16,991 nt of DNA, from the NCBI GenBank assembly GCA_021846725.1, contig JAJZWK010000025.1, forward strand, positions 1 to 16,991, given 5' to 3'. Below are positions 1 through 6,520 of this stretch, piece by piece; position 1 is the stretch's first letter; every line of letters starts with the position of its first letter. The notes under the pieces are model-generated. The model saw only the letters and a list, made by a program, of their open reading frames with translations. It had not been told where the DNA came from and made no database searches. The DNA comes from Actinomycetes bacterium (GTDB lineage Bacteria > Actinomycetota > Acidimicrobiia > Acidimicrobiales > JAMCPL01). Made by a program: the position numbers and the translations under genes.

Positions 1-257
1 TTGCAAATAAATTGGCATCTGCACCTACACCGGAGGAACGCTTAAAGATTGCAAATGATGCAGGATTCGCGGTAAATGCCTTCGATGTAGGTGGGATCAA
101 AGCAGCACTGAACATAGAAGAGCTATCCGATGAAGATCTGGAGAAGGTTGCTGGAGGGATGGGGACCAATACAATCGTATCCGCCGTAACCATTGGTATG
201 GGCAGCGCTGTTGCAAGTGCTGCTGTCGTCTCTATTGCGGCTGCTGCAGTGTTATGA
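1..257 (+). CDS. Nif11-type leader RiPP precursor, copy 1 (5' end outside window)
   Basis: The reading frame enters from the left edge; the first complete codon is at 3, and the missing part is about 21 leader residues by comparison with the other two copies. The visible leader (FANKLASAPTPEERLK onward) ends in EDLEKVAGG at 158, the double-glycine type cut by C39 peptidases. The leader DNA equals copy 2 except for five clustered substitutions at about 72-97, giving AVNAFDVGG instead of AISASDVDG. The core (159-254) is 32 residues, begins MGTNTIVSAV and ends AAAAVL. It has seven Ser/Thr, no Cys, and is otherwise almost all Ala, Val, Ile, Gly and Met. It should be a substrate of the neighbouring LanM-like enzyme. 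With no Cys it cannot form lanthionine, so dehydrated Ser/Thr is the likely modification. The TTG at 12 is an internal Leu codon, not the start. Confidence 0.9.
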   Translation, partial: ANKLASAPTPEERLKIANDAGFAVNAFDVGGIKAALNIEELSDEDLEKVAGGMGTNTIVSAVTIGMGSAVASAAVVSIAAAAVL

Positions 258-384
258 TTAGGTAGACCAATCGACATATATCATGTATCACATATAATCA
301 TCCGTGGCTCTGCAGTATGCGATATACGCTAAGAATGAAACTTTGACCTATATTTAGTGTAAAATTAGATATCCTAGATAGATT

Positions 385-1251
385 ATGAACTCAGTGGTAG
401 AAACTGCTCTAATCACTGCTGCTGCAAGGGCGCGTGAATCTGCAAGAAAGGACGCATTATTTAACGATCCTTACGCTTTATATATGGCGGGAAAAGATGG
501 TATAAGGATGCTAGAAAACTTTGAGCGCGCGGTACCTGAAGTAAGTGGCCTCATACCTGCAGTAATACGTACCTATTTTATCGACAACCAACTTAAAAGT
601 ATCGCTGACAATTATGATTTTGATCAGGTAGTGCTACTGGGGTGTGGAATGGACACGCGAGCCTTCCGAACAAACTATCTCAGCTCAGGTTATGAATCCA
701 AGAATAGGTCATCGCTGATCGCATTTTATGAGCTTGATCATCCTGAATTGATACGGTCGAAAAATACTAGGCTATTGGCTCATAACATCTATTCACCTTT
801 TAAGCGAGTGGCAATTGGCTGTGATCTTGCCTCTGATGATTTGCATGAATTGCTAATAACGAATGGCCTTAATCCTGACTTACGAACAGTATGGATTGCT
901 GAGGGTTTGTTCATCTACCTTGAAGAGTCTTCTGTGCATAGGCTGCTAGAGCAGGTTACTACGCTATCTTTTAAGGGATCATTTTTCCTGTGTGACCTAA
1001 TTAATACGTCGCTTGCCTCGGATAAAGCAACAGAGCCTCTTCGTCACTATTTAGCAACAAGTGGGTTTCCCATGAAATATGCAAATGATGATCCTACAGA
1101 GATTCTCAACCAATACGGTTGGTATGCAGATATATATACCTTACGAGATACTATGCGGCATATCGATAGATTCTCCAATATGCTCTCGAGCACAAGCACA
1201 AGCACCGTTTCATCTGGTGATGCCTATCTAGTGAGTGCTGTGCGCAAATAG
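385..1251 (+). CDS. LCMT/TIGR00027-type SAM-dependent methyltransferase
   Basis: A 288-residue class I methyltransferase of the leucine carboxyl methyltransferase (PPM1/LCMT) group. Family marks in order: an N-terminal segment ARARESARKDALFNDPYA (14-31), SAM-binding motif I VVLLGCGMDTRAF (82-94), the acidic strand FYELDHP (114-120) and IAEGLFIYLE (171-180). The length fits bacterial members and the N-terminus appears complete, so ATG 385 is accepted although no clear Shine-Dalgarno precedes it. A TTGACC (343-348) and a TAAAAT (360-365) lie upstream, but their spacing is too short for a convincing promoter. It lies between two precursor genes on the same strand, so a tailoring role on the peptide is the natural inference. 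The eukaryotic namesake methylates a C-terminal Leu carboxylate, and precursors 1 and 3 end in Leu, so a C-terminal methyl ester is a reasonable guess. Many bacterial relatives methylate small molecules instead, so the substrate is not proven. Confidence 0.88.
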   Translation: MNSVVETALITAAARARESARKDALFNDPYALYMAGKDGIRMLENFERAVPEVSGLIPAVIRTYFIDNQLKSIADNYDFDQVVLLGCGMDTRAFRTNYLSSGYESKNRSSLIAFYELDHPELIRSKNTRLLAHNIYSPFKRVAIGCDLASDDLHELLITNGLNPDLRTVWIAEGLFIYLEESSVHRLLEQVTTLSFKGSFFLCDLINTSLASDKATEPLRHYLATSGFPMKYANDDPTEILNQYGWYADIYTLRDTMRHIDRFSNMLSSTSTSTVSSGDAYLVSAVRK

Positions 1252-1496
1252 CCCATATCTATATCTACAAATCTCCGGCTAATACCTCGTAAATAACCAT
1301 AAAGTATTTCTGGCCAGATAATACAATTCACAACATGACCTACTGGACGTGACTACCCAACTGTGCCCTCTTACTCTACCCTGCTACATGGCGTATTCTC
1401 TGATCGTACCATCCTGTACTATATAGTTCACCGGATGACCAAATAGCCGAAAGGTGGTGTTAGTCGCTAGATATTGAACTGCAAGGTAAGCGAGAT
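1252..1496. other. Non-coding stretch before precursor 2, with an imperfect palindrome
   Basis: No ORF with codon structure or recognisable similarity is seen on either strand. The one structured element is a 21-bp near-perfect dyad centred on GGCC at 1304-1324 (GTATT-TCTGG/CCAGA-TAATAC, one unpaired base). It has no loop, so it looks more like a DNA operator than an RNA hairpin. A shorter perfect palindrome, ACTATATAGT, lies near 1420. This segment is absent upstream of precursor 3, where the conserved repeat begins about 12 bp after the ABC gene, so it is not needed for precursor expression there. Confidence 0.45.
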
Positions 1497-1826
1497 AAAT
1501 AGGTACTAGCACCCTAGTACAATATCCTCTATGTATGTATAGTCTTTAGTGGGTAGTCGATAGTGTCCGCCTACAGTAATAATCAATAACTATACAAAAA
1601 GGAACGGAAATGACAGAAGAAGCAATTAAATCATTTGTAGAGAAACTGAGTACAGATGAGGAATTTGCAAATAAATTGGCATCTGCACCTACACCGGAGG
1701 AACGCTTAAAGATTGCAAATGATGCAGGATTCGCGATAAGTGCTTCCGATGTAGATGGGATCAAAGCAGCACTGAACATAGAAGAGCTATCCGATGAAGA
1801 TCTGGAGAAGGTTGCTGGAGGGATGG
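1497..1826 (+). repeat. 330-bp direct repeat, left copy (promoter region plus leader)
   Basis: Positions 1497-1826 match 16113-16442 without length change (constant offset 14616) and with only scattered substitutions. In the 213-bp leader part I find two, both silent. The unit covers 113 bp upstream of the start codon and the whole leader, and identity stops just after the Gly-Gly/core boundary. Copy 1 (1 to about 164) carries the leader part of the same repeat. The unit is therefore a portable promoter-plus-leader cassette to which unrelated cores are attached. Confidence 0.95.
1503..1543 (+). promoter_or_regulatory. Precursor 2 promoter with dyad operator at the -35 position
   Basis: GTACTAG (1503-1509), spacer CACC, then CTAGTAC (1514-1520) form a perfect 7-bp inverted repeat. 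A TATAGT hexamer (1538-1543, five of six to consensus) lies 17 bp beyond the right arm. The dyad therefore occupies the position where a -35 box would be, as in activator-dependent promoters. Transcription would begin near 1550, giving a leader of about 60 nt before ATG 1610. The element is conserved upstream of precursor 3. The NarL-type regulator encoded in the window is the obvious candidate binder, which is an inference. Confidence 0.6.
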
Positions 1827-1933
1827 GATCCGCTACCAACGTCATTACCGGTGCCGTCACTGGTGTCGCCACCGGTGCCATAGTTACCGCCACCATTGAT
1901 GTCGCTGTTGGTGCTGCATCTGCAGCAGTATAG
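1610..1933 (+). CDS. Nif11-type leader RiPP precursor, copy 2
   Basis: A 107-residue prepeptide: a 71-residue Nif11-like leader starting MTEEAIKSFVEKLSTDEEF and ending LSDEDLEKVAGG, then a 36-residue core (1823-1930). The start is fixed by AAAAAGGAACGGAA directly before ATG 1610, and the same sequence precedes copy 3. The core begins MGSATNVITGAVTG and ends GAASAAV. It has six Thr, two Ser, one Asp, one Asn and no Cys, the rest being small hydrophobic residues. Thr 5, 9, 13 and 17 of the core are spaced exactly four apart. The LanM gene follows after 34 nt on the same strand, so the pair is probably cotranscribed, with LanM dehydrating Ser/Thr and the C39 ABC exporter cutting after GG. No ring can form through Cys. 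Confidence 0.96.
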   Translation: MTEEAIKSFVEKLSTDEEFANKLASAPTPEERLKIANDAGFAISASDVDGIKAALNIEELSDEDLEKVAGGMGSATNVITGAVTGVATGAIVTATIDVAVGAASAAV

Positions 1934-1967
1934 CTAATCAGCAGTATAGCTATAGAGTATTATATTT

Positions 1968-4900
1968 GTGCCCAACAACTACCATATTCAGCTATACCAA
2001 CTAGATGCACTAATAGACGAAATAGTAGCTCGTGCAGCTAGTATGGAGGAACGCAGATCAGCACCCTGGCTAGAGTCTCAATCTGTAGACACTATATCCA
2101 CGAAATCAAATACAGATGAATACTCGTACAACCAGGACCGCTTATTAAAAATATGGATGGATAAATGCACTCATGGGAACGAGGATGCCTTTAAAAAACT
2201 GCTCATCGAAAGAGGAATGACACTTGACCAAGCGCGTAAGGGATTGGCAGAGGTACGCGTTAAGAAAGGCAGCGTACTTCCCACATGGGCAATGGCACTA
2301 CGCGATCTCTTGCAATCTACATTACATATGCCGCCTACAGAGCATCTTGACATAGCCATATCTCTGACATCTGGTGGCATCCTCAAGATTAATGGAGATG
2401 CCAAGATACCTGTAAATGAGGGGATTGGTGCATATGCAATAGCACCTTTCGCTGCGGTTGCTTACAAATGGATAGATCCGGGCATCACAAGACTAAAATC
2501 ATCAAGTTTATCTAAATACGATATTAACGGTATCGCGACATCGTTAGTCAGATACCTGGAGGAACAGATACTTCATGCTATCCTCAGATGCTTGCTGACA
2601 AAGCCATCGCCCAATTTTCATGACAATGCCCCCACCTTTGATGAATGGACAATACTCCTCAGAAAATATCCAGCCTTGGGCAGAGTCTTGGGCATCTTAG
2701 CTGTACAGTGGCGTGATTTCTCGGAAGAGTTGCTTACAAGGCTCTATGCTGATGCAGAAGAGTTAAATGTAACACTACAGAACATCAGACCAGAAAAATC
2801 AGTTCATTTTAGTAGCAACGGTACCGGCGACCGGCATGACGGTGGACGTTTCGTGGTGCCAATAGACTACGGCAATGGTAAGATACTACTTTACAAACCG
2901 AAAGACCTCCGTCTTGGTGGAAGCCTTAACCACCTAATAGATTCCCTCGGATTGGATCTGCAACTACCTAGGAGATTGGAGCATGGCGACTATATATGGG
3001 AGGAAGTGGTCAATGCACATTTACCGGTTCATGACGAACAGTGGGATGCACTTGCAAAAGAAATAGGAATGTGGGCATGTCTATTTACCGTACTAGGGTC
3101 AACAGATATGCTAAAGTGCAATGTCATAATCTCTGGAGAACATATCGTACCAGTAGATACCGAAACTATAATACCGTTTCTATTCTTGGATCCCGACACT
3201 ATACCATGGATCCCTGCAGCTACAAACATCGGGCTACTGAACTCTCCAATTCTTTCCAAGAACAACGTTAGATTAGGCAACTGGGGTATTCTGGCCGACC
3301 CCAACTATATGCCACTCCATGAACGCATTGACTTGATTCAAGAAGGTTACTCCACAATGTACAGTCACATAGCAAACAACAAAGACAAGGTACTGAAACT
3401 CATCTCCAACTTCTCAGAATTACCGGTTCGCGCAGTTATGAGAAATACTTGGGTGTATCTCCACTTGCTCATGGATAGCCTGGCTCCTGAAGCTCTGGTA
3501 AATGGCATAGAACGTGATCTAGTGCTGGAACGCCTATGGAGGGCACAACAACGCTTTTCTCTGTCCGTCTCGATAGTAGAAGCCGAACTGTCCTCACTAC
3601 GCGATATGGATGTACCCCTATTCAGATTCTACCCGGGGAAAAATGATATGGTCACACCAGGAGGAGGCATCGCAACGAATATACTATTCGAACCACCCTT
3701 GGAAAGCATATACAGACATATTACTGAAATGACAAACGAACCACCCGCTGCCGATATGGATTCCCTTACAGCACTAGCTTTTTGCGCATTACCTGATTAT
3801 CCCGTTTCAGTAATCCCAAACGACAGAACAAATACAACCATTTCAAGTAGCGCATCATCTACCTGGACCAACCACGATATATCCGATCCACCACATAATA
3901 ACGATTGGTTGTCCAAAGCTCATCAAATTTCTCTGGATCTATACAACACACTAAACCATGGCGGACCAACCGGAGACAGACTTCATGCAAATGTGTGCTA
4001 TGTACCGACAAACTCTGTATTCGTACTATCTCCAGTTCGAGGCGGTGATCTTCTCTCTGGGTCTGCTGGAATAGCTAATGTCTTATGCCATCTTGCATAT
4101 ATCACTGAAAACGATCTATTAATCGATGAAGCTACGTTCCATATCGATTGCTCCATAAAAGAATGTTTACATCTAAGTAAGATGATATCGCAATGGTCAG
4201 GTAAACAATCTGAATTACCTGACATGACTTTCTACACTGGACTCCCCACCTTACTCTATGCATTGGCATCGTGTAATTTGCAGTTATCATACATAAGACC
4301 TCATAGTACCCTCTGCGAAGAGATAGATGAGGCTATATACTCTGGTATTTCTGCTATTGCAGGATTGGACATTAAAAAAGCATTCTCTGTCGGCAACTGG
4401 CTGAAAATTGGACCAGTATCTTCTATGCTAATCAGTTTAAGCAGCATACTTACAATGACTAGAACGGAGGATCTGGCTGGAACACGATATTCATATAGTC
4501 ATGAACAATCGACGTTATTACCGGCTCTTGCCGACCTGTCTACCCTTACAATGATTGAGGAGACGGCAAGTAACCTTGCACGATTGATCACAGACAAATG
4601 GGGTAATTATTTCCCCGATCTTGCCAGTTCTGTAATCAAAGACTTATATCCGTCCGACAAGACTTTAGCTTCTCTGGCATTATCACGCTACTACCATTAT
4701 GTTGTCCATACACATAACCAAGGCAATAAACTCCCTCCCACACCACTCAATGTATTCCCAGAACAAATTATAGAATGGCTGTACAGCCCTGATACCGACA
4801 TTTCTGCCGACAACATAATAACTACTTCGTTAAAGAGCTTATTATCAGCGAGCATCCCAGACATTGCTACCAAAACTGTAACCCATCACATACTGAGCCC

Positions 4901-5276
4901 AGACATCTATAATTCCTCCGGCACGACCCTGAAAAGCGATAGTTATCCCAATCATGACAGTAACAATAAACCTACCCCCACTCTATCATATCTTAATCAG
5001 ATAGAGTATAATCTTATATCATATCGCCTGTACGGAAATGATCAATGTTTGGATGCCGCAAGATCAGCAGGAATCGGTATTATGAAAAATAGGAATATCT
5101 ATGGAAGATATTTTCCAGAAAACCATCTACCTGACCGCTACAGGCTGTCTGCTATTTGGGGACTGGCGGGTATAGCACATGCAATAAGCGGCCTTGCGGA
5201 CCCTAACAGTTGGTTCTCTTTACGCCTTTTGGAAACTCCCAAAACCTCCCGAAATCTCAGCCAACCAAATACTTAA
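1968..5276 (+). CDS. lanM: LanM-like class II lanthipeptide synthetase with degenerate, zinc-ligand-free cyclase domain
   Basis: A 1102-residue bifunctional LanM-type protein. The dehydratase half keeps GDRHDGGR (Asp288, His290), YKPKD (Lys310), TDMLKCN (Asp380, Asn385), VDTET (Asp397, Glu399) and VRAVMRNTWVY (Arg488, Thr494). The spacings match the catalytic residues of CylM as I recall them (D252, H254, K274, D347, N352, D364, E366, R506, T512). CylM His349 is replaced by Leu382. The LanC-like half starts near LLSGSAGIANVL (695-706) and ends with the family's WGLAGIAHAISGLADP (1064-1079). The zinc motifs are gone: WCHG aligns with Leu893-Tyr-Pro-Ser and the LCHG segment with Ile975-Leu-Ser-Pro. 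It should therefore phosphorylate and eliminate Ser/Thr hydroxyls to Dha/Dhb but not catalyse zinc-dependent thioether formation, consistent with the Cys-free precursors. GTG 1968 is the only usable start because an in-frame TAG lies at 1953; its ribosome site is weak. Confidence 0.95.
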   Translation: MPNNYHIQLYQLDALIDEIVARAASMEERRSAPWLESQSVDTISTKSNTDEYSYNQDRLLKIWMDKCTHGNEDAFKKLLIERGMTLDQARKGLAEVRVKKGSVLPTWAMALRDLLQSTLHMPPTEHLDIAISLTSGGILKINGDAKIPVNEGIGAYAIAPFAAVAYKWIDPGITRLKSSSLSKYDINGIATSLVRYLEEQILHAILRCLLTKPSPNFHDNAPTFDEWTILLRKYPALGRVLGILAVQWRDFSEELLTRLYADAEELNVTLQNIRPEKSVHFSSNGTGDRHDGGRFVVPIDYGNGKILLYKPKDLRLGGSLNHLIDSLGLDLQLPRRLEHGDYIWEEVVNAHLPVHDEQWDALAKEIGMWACLFTVLGSTDMLKCNVIISGEHIVPVDTETIIPFLFLDPDTIPWIPAATNIGLLNSPILSKNNVRLGNWGILADPNYMPLHERIDLIQEGYSTMYSHIANNKDKVLKLISNFSELPVRAVMRNTWVYLHLLMDSLAPEALVNGIERDLVLERLWRAQQRFSLSVSIVEAELSSLRDMDVPLFRFYPGKNDMVTPGGGIATNILFEPPLESIYRHITEMTNEPPAADMDSLTALAFCALPDYPVSVIPNDRTNTTISSSASSTWTNHDISDPPHNNDWLSKAHQISLDLYNTLNHGGPTGDRLHANVCYVPTNSVFVLSPVRGGDLLSGSAGIANVLCHLAYITENDLLIDEATFHIDCSIKECLHLSKMISQWSGKQSELPDMTFYTGLPTLLYALASCNLQLSYIRPHSTLCEEIDEAIYSGISAIAGLDIKKAFSVGNWLKIGPVSSMLISLSSILTMTRTEDLAGTRYSYSHEQSTLLPALADLSTLTMIEETASNLARLITDKWGNYFPDLASSVIKDLYPSDKTLASLALSRYYHYVVHTHNQGNKLPPTPLNVFPEQIIEWLYSPDTDISADNIITTSLKSLLSASIPDIATKTVTHHILSPDIYNSSGTTLKSDSYPNHDSNNKPTPTLSYLNQIEYNLISYRLYGNDQCLDAARSAGIGIMKNRNIYGRYFPENHLPDRYRLSAIWGLAGIAHAISGLADPNSWFSLRLLETPKTSRNLSQPNT

Positions 5277-5408
5277 ATAAGACTATTAAGACAAAAGACT
5301 ATTAATACAACACAATCTCGGCAAAAAATATGCATGAAAAATACACATACAGCATACATACAGCAATCACTATGTCCCTGTTTGGTGATTAGCACCCCCA
5401 ACCAATTA

Positions 5409-6254
5409 CTAAGCTACCTGTTGCCCAGGCAGCAAGGTGTCAAATGCACCGAGAATAGTGGCTGCCGTACGTTGGATACGCTCGCAACTTGCTTTGATCG
5501 CAGCAATAGCCTGTTCTCCTCCACCTGCCCAGCCAGCACAATATCCGAAGGAATAATCACTACTATCTATTCCGAGTGTCTGACAGACAATATATGCAGT
5601 GGACTCAGCTTCCAGCTCTGCAATTGAACGGTTATCGTGTACCTCATGAAGAAGAGCATGAGCAAGCTCATGTGCCAGGGTCTTTACCCGCTGTGCCGGT
5701 GAGTTGTTGGTCTCTATGCGTATACGATGTTTTGCATGACAACAATCGCCATTTGCAGAACCGCCAAAATCATGCTCTACAACCTCAAACCCAATAGAGT
5801 CAGCAAAGCCAATAAGGACATCATAGTGCCCTTCCACTCCACTGCCCTCAATACGGTTACAGACAGATGGAGGAGCATCTCCACCAGTCTGAGAAATGTC
5901 AAATACGGGAACCCACTTGAACGCATGGATGCTGGCCAGATTCTCCCTTTCCTCGACATCGTTATCATCCTTACAAGCAGCTTTCCTGTAAACCACAGGT
6001 GCAAGTATCCATATTGCTTCTTCTCCTTTTAGTACATAGCGATTTAATTTGCGCCATGCCTTATAACCAGCTACCTGAGTTGCATTATGGCGCTGGGCGG
6101 CAATAAGAAGCGTATTCCTGTAAGAGTACCGGTAAAAACGGCTCTGAAAGTCCAGATAACTACGCCACTCCTCAGAGGATGTCAGATTGCTTATACCTGC
6201 AACCAGTTTATTAACTAGGTCAAAGTGTTCCTTGGTTTTACAAAAATTATTCAT
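5409..6254 (-). CDS. ArdC-like N-terminal domain / ImmA-IrrE-type zinc metallopeptidase
   Basis: A 281-residue protein in two parts. Residues about 10-90 resemble the ArdC N-terminal ssDNA-binding domain: QSRFYRYSYRNTLLI, then ATQVAGYKAWRKLNRYVLKG and AIWILAP. Residues about 140-245 hold a metallopeptidase core TLAHELAHALLHE, with His195, Glu196 and His199 forming HEXXH and the likely third ligand a Glu in ELEAES (213-218), followed by YSFGYCAGWAGG. Proteins of this build are common on actinobacterial plasmids, integrative elements and phages, where antirestriction or repressor cleavage is proposed. It is the only complete gene on the minus strand, convergent with lanM and divergent from the lipoprotein operon. 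It may be a mobile-element remnant or a regulator that cleaves a repressor; the sequence does not decide. No strong ribosome site precedes ATG 6254. Confidence 0.88.
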   Translation of the reverse strand: MNNFCKTKEHFDLVNKLVAGISNLTSSEEWRSYLDFQSRFYRYSYRNTLLIAAQRHNATQVAGYKAWRKLNRYVLKGEEAIWILAPVVYRKAACKDDNDVEERENLASIHAFKWVPVFDISQTGGDAPPSVCNRIEGSGVEGHYDVLIGFADSIGFEVVEHDFGGSANGDCCHAKHRIRIETNNSPAQRVKTLAHELAHALLHEVHDNRSIAELEAESTAYIVCQTLGIDSSDYSFGYCAGWAGGGEQAIAAIKASCERIQRTAATILGAFDTLLPGQQVA

Positions 6255-6520
6255 ACTGAAATGGTAACAGGAGGGTGTAACAGTTTATACTTGAAGACAC
6301 TTAAAAGACATGAAAGGAATCATAAAGACATTGGATTAGGTAGGTAATATAATCCTCAAACTTCAGCTCTATGAACAATATCACAGGTATATCGCAAACA
6401 ACATTTCAAAAGCTTTATACAGGCTACGGGGTTGCTACTCAGAAGCAGCTGTGATAATATAGTATGGCATTTTGACAGAGAACTCACGGGGACATCAGTC
6501 AGTCAGACAGGGAACGGAAA
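6255..6520. promoter_or_regulatory. Divergent intergenic region with a possible promoter for the sensor/export operon
   Basis: This gap lies between the minus-strand ArdC-like gene and the plus-strand lipoprotein gene and must hold both promoters. The best plus-strand candidate is AAGACA (6325-6330, four of six) with a perfect TATAAT (6348-6353) at 17-bp spacing. The GTACTAG/CTAGTAC dyad of the precursor promoters is not present, so this operon may not be controlled in the same way. A ribosome-site-like GGAACGGAA at 6511-6519 closes the region. Confidence 0.4.

Noticed and set aside
1546..1896. Minus-strand ORF opposite precursor 2, repeated opposite precursor 3
   Set aside because: It is the antisense shadow of the repeated leader; Ser/Ala-rich composition follows from the leader codons, and it has no independent support.
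4083..4091. Leu-Cys-His (706-708) in the first LanC repeat as a possible surviving zinc motif
   Set aside because: It follows LLSGSAGIANV, the first repeat of the fold, not the inner helices that carry the zinc ligands, and lacks the following Gly. The true positions are near 893-896 and 975-978.
1968..5276. Classification of the product as an ordinary two-component lantibiotic
   Set aside because: Such peptides need Cys for lanthionine; none of the precursors has any, and the cyclase zinc ligands are missing.
5334..6032. Plus-strand ORFs across 5334-6032
   Set aside because: They overlap the well-supported ArdC-like minus-strand gene in other frames and show no family features.
6472..6477. 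Perfect TTGACA as a -35 box for the lipoprotein operon
   Set aside because: No acceptable -10 hexamer lies 16-18 bp downstream.
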